64,000 nt of DNA from CAVPNY01 sp963706905 (GTDB taxonomy: Bacteria; Chloroflexota; Anaerolineae; Anaerolineales; UBA4823), in contig CAVPNY010000009.1 in NCBI GenBank assembly GCA_963706905.1, positions 523,409 to 587,408 on the forward strand, written 5' to 3'. The notes under the pieces were generated by a model. The model searched no databases and had not been told where the DNA came from. It saw only the letters and a program-made list of their open reading frames with translations. Positions 17,011 through 27,470 of this stretch are shown here, in pieces; position 1 is the first letter of the stretch; every line of letters starts with the position of its first letter. A program made the position numbers and the translations under genes.

Positions 17011-17505
17011 TTATTCAGACGAGTAGGGGGCTTTAGAGTCAATATTGCCAACAAAGTCCGGCAGCTTCGGGTGGCCTAACATCTGCCGCACAGCCATCGC
17101 CTCTCCCAGATGGTACCAGTAATGATAAGTCGTGCGCAGCAGGAAGGTGCCGATATTGGAGAAGCCTTCCGCCAAGGGAAGCTGGAGCGTCTCGGCAGTC
17201 AGGCTATCCAGCCAGGGGTCGGCTGCTTTAGTGACTGCTCGCCAGATCGCCCAGATTTCATCCAACGCAGGCGTACTGGCCGGCTTGCCATATGCCAGTT
17301 TCTCATTCAACTCGGGATAGAGCAGCTTGCCCTGCGCCCGATAGAGCCAATAGCGCTGTTCCTGCCAGGCCAGGTGGCCAATTATCCAGCTAATGCTGTT
17401 CATGGGCAGCAGGCGCTGGGTGGCATCATCTTTAGGAAGGCGGGCCAGGCCGCGCACAAACTCACTGCGGGAAAAACGTAATTGCCGGACCAGAGCATGA
17501 GCCAT
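17011..17505 (-). CDS. DinB-family four-helix protein
   Basis: 164 residues from the ATG at 17505, which follows AAGGAG by 7 bp; an in-frame GTG one codon earlier is less well placed. N-S-I-S-W-I-I-G-H-L-A-W-Q-E and T-T-Y-H-Y-W-Y-H-L-G-E at the end supply the paired histidines typical of the DinB/YfiT metal-binding bundle. Members are hydrolase or thiol-transferase-like enzymes with mostly unknown substrates. It is monocistronic and convergent with cdsA. Confidence 0.75.
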   Translation of the reverse strand: MAHALVRQLRFSRSEFVRGLARLPKDDATQRLLPMNSISWIIGHLAWQEQRYWLYRAQGKLLYPELNEKLAYGKPASTPALDEIWAIWRAVTKAADPWLDSLTAETLQLPLAEGFSNIGTFLLRTTYHYWYHLGEAMAVRQMLGHPKLPDFVGNIDSKAPYSSE

Positions 17506-17724
17506 CACTGATCTCCTTTATCTATTGAGCAGTCTAATATCGCCGTAGTCTGGTGATCTTGTAGTTCTATATGCTCCCTACTAAAATCTCTGCTGGCCAG
17601 AGAGCCAGGCACGTACGGGCTAAGAAAATTTTCCACGAAAATAATGGGAAATAGCTCTTCGTAAGCTCATAATATCAGAAAGCTCGGTAAATAACTCTCC
17701 TGATTGCGACAATTCTCCAGCATC

Positions 17725-18102
17725 TTATTGTCGTGCAAATAGAATGAACTGAGTGATGAAGTATGTAAGAACCCCGATGGATAAAGCCAGGGGGCCTGTG
17801 ACGAATGACGTACCCCAAAGGGTAGAGGCTTGCATTGAGATCACAAATAACAAGATGCCAACAACGACGGCAGTGATCAGAGCAATTCGTTGGATCTGCC
17901 GCCCATGCTCATCACGGCGAAGCGGAGTTAGCGGGTGGCTGGGATCAACAAGAAACCAACCACTGTGCAAATACAACACAAACAGCCCGAAAAGGACGAT
18001 CGCTAAGACGAATGCTTTCCAGGTAAGCCCCATCACCAGGATGGCAAAGATTGCACTCAAGGCAGCTCTGGAAAGATAGTAGGGGATAAATTCTCTTTTC
18101 AT
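17725..18102 (-). CDS. Four-helix membrane protein of an HTH/membrane pair
   Basis: 125 residues with four predicted membrane helices (about 10-28, 29-47, 74-92, 98-120) and a short charged loop (LTPLRRDEHGRQ). It has an AAGGAG ribosome site and starts 5 bp after the stop of the HTH gene. Small HTH regulator plus small polytopic protein pairs are common in bacteria and are usually autoregulated. I do not recognise a specific function. No metal or catalytic motif is visible. Confidence 0.65.
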   Translation of the reverse strand: MKREFIPYYLSRAALSAIFAILVMGLTWKAFVLAIVLFGLFVLYLHSGWFLVDPSHPLTPLRRDEHGRQIQRIALITAVVVGILLFVISMQASTLWGTSFVTGPLALSIGVLTYFITQFILFARQ

Positions 18103-18107
18103 TAGAT

Positions 18108-18317
18108 TTACTCCTTAATCCAAAAGAGGCGCTCAACCGGCACGTTAAGGGCTGCACTGAGCCGCAGGGCGGTTTCGATCGAGGGGAGGAAATGCCCCTT
18201 CTCGATGGAGATGATCGATTGCCGCGCAACCCCAACTCGTTCAGCCAACTGATCTTGTGTCAATCCGAGTTCAGTGCGAAATTCTCGAACCCGATTATCT
18301 ATAATGTTGCTTGTCAT
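18108..18317 (-). CDS. XRE/Cro-type HTH regulator
   Basis: 69 residues, a single helix-turn-helix of the XRE type: V-R-E-F-R-T-E-L-G-L-T-Q-D-Q-L-A-E-R-V-G-V-A-R-Q-S-I, then I-E-K-G-H-F-L-P-S. This resembles the short regulators of the YozG/BC-like group. I place the start at the ATG at 18317, because a longer frame to 18359 would begin inside the promoter. That ATG coincides with the expected transcription start and lacks a ribosome site, suggesting a leaderless message. Dyads over the promoter point to autorepression of this gene and the downstream membrane protein. Confidence 0.85.
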   Translation of the reverse strand: MTSNIIDNRVREFRTELGLTQDQLAERVGVARQSIISIEKGHFLPSIETALRLSAALNVPVERLFWIKE

Positions 18318-18320
18318 AAT

Positions 18321-18364
18321 GTAAAGTATACATGACTTTTTGAAATATGTCAAGTACACTTTAC
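18321..18364 (-). promoter_or_regulatory. Promoter with flanking operators of the HTH gene
   Basis: On the minus strand a near-consensus promoter is present: TTGACA (18353-18348), 17-bp spacer, TATACT (18330-18325). Two 16-bp arms in inverted orientation (18321-18336 and 18349-18364) match at 14 positions and overlap the -10 and -35. Each arm contains an AAGTnnACTT-like dyad, so each could bind one HTH dimer. Blocking either would shut the promoter. Confidence 0.8.
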
Positions 18365-18403
18365 GTTTTTGTGATCAAGGATAGGTAACAGAATTACTCC
18401 GAT

Positions 18404-18432
18404 TTGACAACCCATACTCATCATGGTATCAT
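18404..18432 (+). promoter_or_regulatory. metK promoter
   Basis: TTGACA (18404-18409), a 17-bp spacer and TATCAT (18427-18432), with TG just before the -10. The expected start near 18439 places the SAM riboswitch at the 5' end of the transcript. Confidence 0.8.
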
Positions 18433-18462
18433 CCGTCTTACAAACACATAGCCTTTTCGGCG

Positions 18463-18609
<147 letters not shown>

Positions 18610-18613
<4 letters not shown>

Positions 18614-18665
18614 GGCGGCCTGAGTTGCCTTTTACTGCCCTTTCACGACCGAGAGGGTATTTTTT
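18610..18665 (+). terminator. Riboswitch expression platform: antiterminator and terminator
   Basis: Terminator: TGCCCTTTC (18636-18644) pairs with GAGAGGGTA (18651-18659), loop ACGACC, then six T (18660-18665). Antiterminator: AGAGGGCGG (18610-18618) pairs with CTGCCCTTT (18635-18643). The two share 18636-18643 and exclude each other, and the antiterminator also uses 18610-18613, the 3' strand of P1. With SAM bound, P1 forms and the terminator wins; without SAM, metK is transcribed. Confidence 0.85.
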
Positions 18666-18684
18666 CTTAACGGAGGCAGTAAGT

Positions 18685-19923
<1,239 letters not shown>

Positions 19924-19955
19924 ATAGAAAGAGGATGTAGCGAATTCCAAATATA

Positions 19956-22919
19956 CTACCACTCGCTCAATTTCCAGATCTCCGGACCCTGTTCGCCAGC
20001 TTCGACACCGATCTCGGCAAAAATCATCACAGACTTGCGCAGGTAATCCTTGGCTTCGGGCTCACGCCCGGCGGCGTGCAACAAGTCCGCCAGGTTATTG
20101 AGCAAAGCCGCTTCCCTATGCCGATCTCCCTGTTGGGAACACAGGTTTAGAGCCGACTGAGTTAATTCAACAGCTTTATCGAGCTGATTCTGATCGCGAG
20201 CTACCAGCGCCAGATTGTTGAGCGCAGCAGCCTGCCGATTTGGCTCTCCAAGCTCCTGTGCGGCATGCAAGCTATGATTTAATTGATCGAGGGCTTCATC
20301 CAGATTGCCGCGCGCCCGCGCCAGCATGCCCAGTATATTATAGGTTTGCGCCAGGGCGCGCGGATTTTTAGTTCTCTGGGCCAGATCGAGCGACTGGCGC
20401 GCCAAGCTTTGCGCCTGGACATCGTCGCCGCGCCGGTGGGCGGTCAGACTCCAATCCGCCAGGATCAACGCCTGCAAAGATAGGTCATCTCCCTTCTCCG
20501 AATGCTCCAGACCAACCTGAAAATAGGATTCCGCCAACTGCCACTCACCTTTGCGCGCCAGCACCTTGCCCAGTTTGTGCTCCAATCTGGCGATCTGGGG
20601 CGTGGCGCAAAATGCGGCTGCAGTCTCGTAGCTGTGGATAGCAGCCGTGTATTCCCCCAGCAGAGTATAGAGATCGCCAATGATTTCGTGTAATCCGGCT
20701 GAGTCTGGATAGCCCGCAGCCAGAGCAGCCTGGAAATGGACTAGCGCAGCGCGGTTGGCATACAGCAAACGACTCTGCTCACCGGCCTGCTTGAAATATT
20801 CAGCGGCCTGGTTGCTTTGCCCGGCCTGATGCAAATGGTAAGCAACCTGAGCGGCTACTTTGCCCTGCTCTCGCCGGCCGCGCGCCGCGTTGAGCAAGGC
20901 ATCGGCGATGCGCCGGTGAAGCAGCTGGCGACGCGCCAGGCTGATCTCTTGCGAGATCAGTTGACGCAGTTTTTCATGGGCAAAGTCGTAAGTTGACTCA
21001 CAAGCTGTTGCCAACTGGTTGCATTCAATGATCAGATTGTTTGACAGCAGAGTTTCCAGGCCGCTGACAGTTTCCAGGTCACTGCGCCCACTGGCTTCTT
21101 TCAAGATCACATAATCAAATGAGCGTCCAATCAGGGCTGCCGTGCTGAGCAACTGGCGGGCGATCTCGTCCAGAGCATTCACCTGCGCCTGCCACACCAA
21201 ACGTACATCCCCAGGCAGATTAATCTGCTGGGCCGGCACCTGGGCAGGGGACTGGAGCACCGAATTGAGGTACGAAACGGCGTAGAGCGGCAACCCCTCG
21301 CTTTCCTGGTAAAGTCGCTGGCTAAGCTGCTCCCCAAATGTAGCCGGTACTCCTGGGAGGGCATGGACCAACGCATCAATATCAGCTGCGCTCAATAATC
21401 CAAGCTGGAAGTGGGTGCCGCGTTTTTCGCGCTGCGCTTCAGCCAGCATATGCAGGATTTGGGCACGACTATCGGTTAACCCGCCGCGCCAGGTCAGGAG
21501 TAGCAATAGTTCTGAATTTCTTAAACGCCGGGTAATATACATCAGCAATTCCAACGAGTCAGAATCAGCCCATTGGAGGTCGTCCAGGAAGACGATCCCT
21601 GGCACGGGACCGACCAGCAAGTTCATCAGAACCTGGCGCAGGCCCTCAAAGAAACGACTTTGCTCCCCCGGGCTATCCAGCGGTGCAGGGGCAGGCAACT
21701 CTGGAAAGAGACTGATTATCTCCGGCTGCAGCCGGGCTGCCTCCGCCAACCAGTGGACAGGCAATTTTTCCAGCCTCTCGCCGGCTTTTTTATCCTTGAA
21801 TAGTAAACCCAGCCCCTCGGTAATAGGACTGAAAGCCAGGTTGGTCTCGCCTTCATAGCAGCGTGCCTGGAAAACCTGAGCGCCCAGCGAGCTGGCATGG
21901 GTGACGAACTCCTCCGCCAGGCGTGTTTTACCGATGCCAGCCTCGCCTTCTAATAACACCAGCCAGCCGTTGTGCCGGACGGCGCTGTGGCATAAGACCA
22001 GCGTTTGCCACTCGTCCGCCCGACCGATCAGCGGAAAAGTAAAGCCAGGCAAAGATCCTTCCAGGGGCGATTGCGCCGCTTGAGTTTTCACAGCCTCTGC
22101 CTGCTCCATAAGCATGCCTTCGGTTGAGCTTGACTCCAGGGCAACGGGGGGTAACGCAAGCTGGTTTCCCAGAATTTGCTGGAACAATTGAGTCGTCTCG
22201 TCCAGGGGCAGCACCCCGATCTCCTGTTCCAGGATGCGCACACACTCGCGATACTGGCGCAGGGCGGCATTGCGCTGTCCGGACCAAGCATACAAGCGCA
22301 TCAATTGGCGGTGGGCCTCTTCGCGCAACACATCAAGCGACAACCAGCGGCGGGCGCTGGCGATGGCCGCCTCGAATTCGCCGCGCCTGGCGTGGGCTGA
22401 TGTCAACTGATCCAGGACCCAGGCCAGCTCCTGGCGTAGCCCGTCCGCCTGAAAAAACTGCCAGTCATCGAAAGCAGCGCTGTCGCGCAAGCCGAAACCG
22501 CTCAAGAAATCGCCGCGGTACAACTCGGCAGCCTGAACCAGATCGTCCAGACAACTGGCGCAGCCAGCAATCGAGGGATGAGCGTGCGTTTTGCTATGTT
22601 TAACCAAACTTCGAAAAACGAGTGCATCCACCCAAATATCAGCGCCAGGCGCCAGCCCAATATTCTCATAATTAGCTTCCAGGAGAGGCTCACCGATGCC
22701 CTTGCGCAGGGCTGACAAAGTGCGGCGTAAAGCCGCCCGAGCGCTGGAGGTATCGCTTTCCGGCCACAACAGGGCCGCCAGCGAGTCGCGCCGGGCGGAC
22801 TCTCCGGTAACCGCCAGGTATGCCAACAGGGCGTCTGCCTTGCGGGTGTCAAATTCCACGCTGTGCCCGTCGCGTTCGAGGCGGATGGTCCCCAACAAAT
22901 AGATCTTCAAATCGGTCAA
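19956..22919 (-). CDS. AfsR/SARP-family regulator with AAA ATPase and TPR domains
   Basis: 987 residues from a TTG at 22919, preceded at 6 bp by GGGAGGAG; a TTG at 22937 is also in frame but poorly placed. Order: OmpR-like winged helix (about 3-90, with R-K-A-D-A-L-L-A-Y-L-A), bacterial transcriptional activation domain (about 95-250), AAA ATPase with G-E-A-G-I-G-K-T near 325 and F-L-D-D-L-Q-W-A-D near 440, then TPR-like repeats to the end. SARP proteins activate transcription by binding short direct repeats around -35. It is divergent from the sensor array, whose promoter has such repeats. Confidence 0.88.
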   Translation of the reverse strand: MTDLKIYLLGTIRLERDGHSVEFDTRKADALLAYLAVTGESARRDSLAALLWPESDTSSARAALRRTLSALRKGIGEPLLEANYENIGLAPGADIWVDALVFRSLVKHSKTHAHPSIAGCASCLDDLVQAAELYRGDFLSGFGLRDSAAFDDWQFFQADGLRQELAWVLDQLTSAHARRGEFEAAIASARRWLSLDVLREEAHRQLMRLYAWSGQRNAALRQYRECVRILEQEIGVLPLDETTQLFQQILGNQLALPPVALESSSTEGMLMEQAEAVKTQAAQSPLEGSLPGFTFPLIGRADEWQTLVLCHSAVRHNGWLVLLEGEAGIGKTRLAEEFVTHASSLGAQVFQARCYEGETNLAFSPITEGLGLLFKDKKAGERLEKLPVHWLAEAARLQPEIISLFPELPAPAPLDSPGEQSRFFEGLRQVLMNLLVGPVPGIVFLDDLQWADSDSLELLMYITRRLRNSELLLLLTWRGGLTDSRAQILHMLAEAQREKRGTHFQLGLLSAADIDALVHALPGVPATFGEQLSQRLYQESEGLPLYAVSYLNSVLQSPAQVPAQQINLPGDVRLVWQAQVNALDEIARQLLSTAALIGRSFDYVILKEASGRSDLETVSGLETLLSNNLIIECNQLATACESTYDFAHEKLRQLISQEISLARRQLLHRRIADALLNAARGRREQGKVAAQVAYHLHQAGQSNQAAEYFKQAGEQSRLLYANRAALVHFQAALAAGYPDSAGLHEIIGDLYTLLGEYTAAIHSYETAAAFCATPQIARLEHKLGKVLARKGEWQLAESYFQVGLEHSEKGDDLSLQALILADWSLTAHRRGDDVQAQSLARQSLDLAQRTKNPRALAQTYNILGMLARARGNLDEALDQLNHSLHAAQELGEPNRQAAALNNLALVARDQNQLDKAVELTQSALNLCSQQGDRHREAALLNNLADLLHAAGREPEAKDYLRKSVMIFAEIGVEAGEQGPEIWKLSEW

Positions 22920-22967
22920 ATGCAGCTCCTCCCTCAATCGTCCATTTTACATTAGTTTTGGTTTTTT

Positions 22968-23012
22968 CGTAACGGTTACCGTAACGCTTACGAGATGACC
23001 GGCAGGTATATT
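22968..23012 (+). promoter_or_regulatory. Putative SARP-dependent promoter of the sensor array
   Basis: Direct repeats CGTAACG (22968-22974) and CGTAACG (22980-22986) have a 12-bp period. Exactly 20 nt after the second copy lies TATATT (23007-23012). There is no TTGACA-like -35; the second repeat occupies that area. The same layout recurs before the SpoIIE gene at 34611-34655. The site is also 49 bp upstream of the divergent SARP gene, so autoregulation is possible. Confidence 0.6.
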
Positions 23013-23057
23013 AAGAGAAATAATCGATAATCTGGGTAGAAATGAGGATTATTTCAA

Positions 23058-23525
23058 ATGAAAAACTCCAGTATTTTAACAAATGACAAACTCCAGGCTG
23101 GGGATGCGGCGGTGAAAGGGCTTTTCAACGGGTTCATCGCCGGGATTGGGATGGCGGTCGTGCTGGTGGCAGCTGGCCTGGTAAGCGGCGTTCTGGCAGC
23201 CAGCACACTCGCCCATTTTACTCCAACCCCTAACAGCAGTCTGCTAACCGGCGTCCTGGCTCATCTGGCAGTCTCGGGCATCTATGGGTTGGTGTTTGGC
23301 CTGTTGTGGAGCACCATCCTGCGCTGGATGCGAGTGGATTCCGGCCTCTGGCAGGCCATCCTGGCCGGGACGGCCTACGGGTTGCTGCTCTGGTTGGGGG
23401 CGCAATTCATCCTGCTGCCCACCACAGGAGCGGCACTGGGATCTCTGCCAGCGGGCCAATTTCTCTTCGCCCACCTGGTTTATGGACTGGTGCTGGGCTG
23501 GCTGTTCGGGCGCGGTAACAGTTAA
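23058..23525 (+). CDS. Four-helix membrane protein, first gene of the array transcript
   Basis: 155 residues with four hydrophobic segments (about 22-48, 68-88, 98-120, 128-150) rich in Gly/Ala/Leu and a short polar N-terminus. No catalytic motif is visible and I cannot name a family. A GAGG site lies upstream of the ATG. It sits about 40 nt after the predicted transcription start of the SARP-box promoter and 57 bp before the first sensor paralogue, so it is likely co-transcribed with the array. Confidence 0.65.
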   Translation: MKNSSILTNDKLQAGDAAVKGLFNGFIAGIGMAVVLVAAGLVSGVLAASTLAHFTPTPNSSLLTGVLAHLAVSGIYGLVFGLLWSTILRWMRVDSGLWQAILAGTAYGLLLWLGAQFILLPTTGAALGSLPAGQFLFAHLVYGLVLGWLFGRGNS

Positions 23526-23582
23526 ACCACGAGGATGGAGAACGGATTTCTAGGAACAAGAGATGAATAACAAGGAAAAGGC

Positions 23583-24995
23583 GTGAATCAATCCCTGGCT
23601 AAGCCTCATGCCTTCAACCGGAATAGCTGGCTGCTCCTGGGTTTTGGGCTGGCGTTAATCGTTATTTGCGCTGCTCAGCTTGGCTACCGCCTGGCGCAAC
23701 CTACCGATGGCTGGTTACTGACCAGCGATCCAGGAGCCGCTATATTCGACTTTAACATGCTGGGGACAGCCTCCCCCATCCATCCAAACGATCAGTTGCT
23801 GTCTATGGTGGGGGTGCCCTATGACACGCTCGGCACGCTTTTCCGGATCGCAGATCTGCGCCCCGCTGGCTGGCAGGCTGGGGAAACAGTGCCTTACACA
23901 ATCCGGCGGGAAAGCCAGGTATTAAGTCTGGATGTACCCTTATATCACTGGACAGTCGCAGCGATCCTGCCGACCTTGATCGAACCCTTTGTGTTCGTTG
24001 CGCTGTTGCTTCTCGGCGTGAGTGGGTATGCTTTCCTGAAAAGGTCGCAAGATTGGGGGGCGCGTGCCCTGTTCCTTTTCAGCGTCAGCCTTTTTTGCAC
24101 TGGCTTGAGCAGCATAATCAACCAAACGACCGATGTGCTCCTGCCCACAATCCTTCTATCAAGCTTTTTCTCTTTTCTTATCTTCGGAATACTCATATTC
24201 CCCAGCTTCTTAATCCTGGCCCTGTCATTCCCCAAACAGAAACGGTTTGTCAGCCAGCACCCTAATCTTACGATATTTGGCGTGTACGCAGCCACACCTT
24301 TATTAATGATCATCACAGGCAATTTAGGCATTGGGTGGATTACTGTGATCGTCTTTGCCTTGTTGAGCCTGGCGGCAGTAATCCACAGTGCGGTAGCCAC
24401 AAAAGATGCTGTCGGTCGCGCTCAGATCCGCTGGGCAGTTACCGGCGTCGCCATAGGCGCTGCAGGCTTTATCATCAATAATCTGCTTGCCTTGAGCTAC
24501 GCAGCCAATCCAGTCCAGGTCAACCTGCCCCGCTTCGTTATAGAGCTGCCGTTCACCATCGGGATCCTGGCACCGGCATTGGGATTTGCCATCGCCATCC
24601 TGCGCTACCGGCTATTTGATATCGATGTAATCATCCTCAAGACGCTGGTTTACGCGGCGCTAACCGCCACACTGGCGCTGGTCTTCTTCGGCGGGGTGAC
24701 GCTGCTGCAACAGGTGGTCGGGCAGATAACCGGAACAGAAGACTCACCGATCATAATCGTTATCTCCACCTTGCTGATCGCGGCCCTGTTCACCCCGCTG
24801 CGCAGGCGCATCCAGGACTTCATCGACCGGCGCTTCTACCGGCAGAAATATAGCGCCGAGCTGGCATTAGAGGAGTTTGCTGAAAGCGCGCGTAACGAGA
24901 CAGACTTAGAGGCTCTGACAGGCAAGCTGGTCGAAGTAATCAGTCAGACGATGCAGCCGGAGAGCGTCACGCTATGGCTCAAGGAAACCAAATGA
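23583..24995 (+). CDS. Sensor-array paralogue 1 (PDZ-like ectodomain, multi-TM)
   Basis: 470 residues from a GTG at 23583, preceded by AAGGAAAAGG. An N-terminal helix (about 11-30) is followed by an extracytoplasmic PDZ-like domain (about 35-125: N-D-Q-L-L-S-M-V-G, then V-P-Y-T-I-R-R), several membrane helices (about 135-330) and the shared C-terminal module beginning R-Y-R-L-F-D-I-D-V-I-I at about 341. The module has two helices, a basic juxtamembrane R-R-R-I-Q-D-F-I-D-R-R-F-Y-R and an amphipathic tail ending S-V-T-L-W-L-K. There is no kinase, GAF or other output domain. The stop overlaps the next start (ATGA). Confidence 0.75.
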   Translation: MNQSLAKPHAFNRNSWLLLGFGLALIVICAAQLGYRLAQPTDGWLLTSDPGAAIFDFNMLGTASPIHPNDQLLSMVGVPYDTLGTLFRIADLRPAGWQAGETVPYTIRRESQVLSLDVPLYHWTVAAILPTLIEPFVFVALLLLGVSGYAFLKRSQDWGARALFLFSVSLFCTGLSSIINQTTDVLLPTILLSSFFSFLIFGILIFPSFLILALSFPKQKRFVSQHPNLTIFGVYAATPLLMIITGNLGIGWITVIVFALLSLAAVIHSAVATKDAVGRAQIRWAVTGVAIGAAGFIINNLLALSYAANPVQVNLPRFVIELPFTIGILAPALGFAIAILRYRLFDIDVIILKTLVYAALTATLALVFFGGVTLLQQVVGQITGTEDSPIIIVISTLLIAALFTPLRRRIQDFIDRRFYRQKYSAELALEEFAESARNETDLEALTGKLVEVISQTMQPESVTLWLKETK

Positions 24996-26233
24996 ACGCT
25001 GCATTTTCATTTCAACGGCGTGATTGGCTGATGGGGTTTAGGCTGCTCTGGCTGGCCGTTGTTCTGCTCACACTGGCGCTATTTGTGGCGGGCCTGCCGG
25101 CCTATTTTACCCAGCTCTCCACGCCCTGCCGCGGGGAATCATGCTCCAGCGAACAAGTCTCTCCTCAGGCCGCCCTCTCGCTTGAGACGGCCGGCGTTTC
25201 GCTTCCAGCCTTCGCGACCTTCCATATTGCGCTTTTGATTTCTTTCGGGCTTACTTCGCTGGCATTAGGCGGCATAATCTTCTGGCGCAGGGCAGGTGGT
25301 TGGATTGGCCTGCTGATCTCGCTCCCCTTGATCCTGGTGGGCCTGCTCGCTCCTGGAATAGCCCTGGCCGAAAAGGTCCCCGCCCTGGGGTTGCCAGTTG
25401 GGATACTAAACTTCATAACGGCGGTCACTTTTCCCCTGATATTCTACATATTTCCAAATGGCCGTTTCGTCCCTTCCTGGACGCGCTGGTTGGCATTGCT
25501 GTGGTTCGCGGTAATGACCTCGGAGTACATCGTTGGTTACCTGTCCGTCATGGACATCATCGGTCCGGTTATTTTTCTTGCTTATCTGGTCTCCTTCATA
25601 TACGCGCAACTCTACCGTTACAAGAAAATATCCACTCCCATCGAGGTTCAGCAGACCAAGTTGGTGGTCTTCGGAATCCTGATCGCGGTGGCAACCCTGG
25701 CGGTTCACCGCTTACTCCCGCTCCTCGTGCGGAGCTTTCAGCAGCCAGATTCACTATACGCGGTTGCCAGATTTCTTTTTGAATCTTTTGCTGTGCTGGC
25801 CATAATACTCTCCCTGCAGATAGCCATGCTGCGCTACCGCCTATGGGATATCGACGTCATTATTCGTAAGACATTGGTTTACGGTTCCCTGACCGCCACG
25901 CTGGCATTGGTGTTCTTCGGCGGGGTCGCTCTTCTACAGCAGGTGGTCGGGCGGATCAGCGGTACTGAAAACTCACCGGTGGCCGTCGTCCTCTCCACCC
26001 TGGCGATCGCCGCCCTGTTCACGCCGCTGCGCCGGCGTATCCAGGAATTCATCGACCGGCGCTTTTACCGTCAGAAGTACAATGCCGAGCAGGCGTTGGC
26101 AGAGTTTGCACACGCTACGCGCAGCGAAACCGATCTGGAGGCGCTTACCGGCAAGCTGGTGGAGGTGGTCAGCGAGACGATGCAGCCGGATCAGGTGAGC
26201 GTGTGGCTGGCAAAACCAGGGAGGCGAACATGA
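24992..26233 (+). CDS. Sensor-array paralogue 2
   Basis: 413 residues from the ATG at 24992, which overlaps the previous stop; an in-frame ATG at 24974 is inside the upstream gene. After the first helix (about 14-34) a short outside loop holds two cysteines (T-P-C-R-G-E-S-C). More helices follow, then the shared module from about residue 280 (R-Y-R-L-W-D-I-D-V-I-I-R-K-T-L-V-Y) to Q-V-S-V-W-L-A-K. The outside cysteines could form a disulfide. No effector domain is present. It is intact and coupled to the next gene by ATGA. Confidence 0.75.
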   Translation: MNAAFSFQRRDWLMGFRLLWLAVVLLTLALFVAGLPAYFTQLSTPCRGESCSSEQVSPQAALSLETAGVSLPAFATFHIALLISFGLTSLALGGIIFWRRAGGWIGLLISLPLILVGLLAPGIALAEKVPALGLPVGILNFITAVTFPLIFYIFPNGRFVPSWTRWLALLWFAVMTSEYIVGYLSVMDIIGPVIFLAYLVSFIYAQLYRYKKISTPIEVQQTKLVVFGILIAVATLAVHRLLPLLVRSFQQPDSLYAVARFLFESFAVLAIILSLQIAMLRYRLWDIDVIIRKTLVYGSLTATLALVFFGGVALLQQVVGRISGTENSPVAVVLSTLAIAALFTPLRRRIQEFIDRRFYRQKYNAEQALAEFAHATRSETDLEALTGKLVEVVSETMQPDQVSVWLAKPGRRT

Positions 26234-27470
26234 ATCCCAAAAAGACGGCCTGGCTGGCATGGGCTCTGTTCGGGATCATTGCGATTTTGGCAATTCTCCA
26301 ACTCGGAATGAACCTGGTTAAACGGAATGCCAACGTCACCGGGTTCGAGCTCGCTCAAGCGGTAAGTTGGGTTGCAGTCCCGATTGTATTTTCAATGGTC
26401 GGGGCGTTGATCCTGTCGCGCCAGCCGCGTAACCCGATCGGCTGGCTGCTGATGTGCCCGGCGATTGTGATGGTGATACCAGTGGAGAGCTATCTCAATC
26501 AGTTTCCCACCGCGCCAGCCAGGCTGGGCTTCCTGCTCCTGCTGGCATTGTGGTTCGGTCAATGGTCGTGGACGCTGCTCATTTTTCCAATCCTATTTAT
26601 CCCGGTGTTATTTCCCACCGGACGCCCGCCTTCGCCGCGCTGGCGCTGGCTGATCATCGCCGGATTGGCGATGTGCGCCTTCCTATTCTTTGGGGCAACT
26701 TTCGCTGCAGAGCTCGGTCCTATCTCCGGAGGATTTGCTGGGGCCTGGACGGTGCCGAACCCGATTGGCTTTATCAGCCCAGATGCCTTTCCACTTGTAC
26801 CATGGCTTATCTCCCTGGGTACGATAACCCTAATGGGTACAGTGTCGCTGTTTGTGCGTTATCGCCGCGCAGCAACCGTGGAGCGCCAGCAGATTAAGCT
26901 GGCTGCTGTTTGCTTGTGGTTTATTTGCTATCTTTTATGTGTCTCCTTCATTTAGCCGAGAGGAGCAAAGCAACTTTAGCGATGTGATGAACACGTTGTT
27001 ATTTCTCCTAGCGATGCCGATGATCCCCGTGGCGATTGGCATCGCCATCCTGCGCTACCGGCTGTGGGACATCGATGTGATCATCCGCAAGACGCTGGTG
27101 TACGCGGCGCTGACCGCCACGCTGGCGCTGGTCTTCTTCGGCGGGGTGGCTCTGCTGCAGGGGGTGGTCGGGACGCCTCACCGGGACGGACGACTCACCG
27201 GTGGCCATCGTGATCTCCACCTTGCTGATCGCCGCCCTGTTCACCCCGTTACGCCGCCGCATCCAGGATTTTATTGACCAGCGCTTTTACCGCCAGAAGT
27301 ACAACGCCGAACAGGCCCTGGCGGATTTCGCGGCCACGGCACGCAACGAGACTGACCTTGAGGTGCTCACCGGTAAGCTGGTGGAGGTGGTCAGTCAGAC
27401 GATGCAGCCAGAAAAAACCTCACTATGGCTGCGACCTTCCGGGGATCGTTCTTCGAGGTTGAAATCATGA
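26230..27470 (+). pseudogene. Sensor-array paralogue 3, two frameshifts
   Basis: Starts with ATG at 26230 overlapping the previous stop. The first frame carries helices and outside loops up to R-Q-Q-I-K-L near 26900. The continuation (W-L-L-F-A-C-G-L-F-A, then the module R-Y-R-L-W-D-I-D-V) is in another frame, and a second shift near 27173 (an extra base in GGGACGCC compared with GGGCGCC in paralogues) leads to the module tail ending at 27470. Restoring both shifts gives a normal member of about 413 residues. It may be an assembly error rather than a dead gene, because its end still overlaps the next start by ATGA. Confidence 0.7.
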
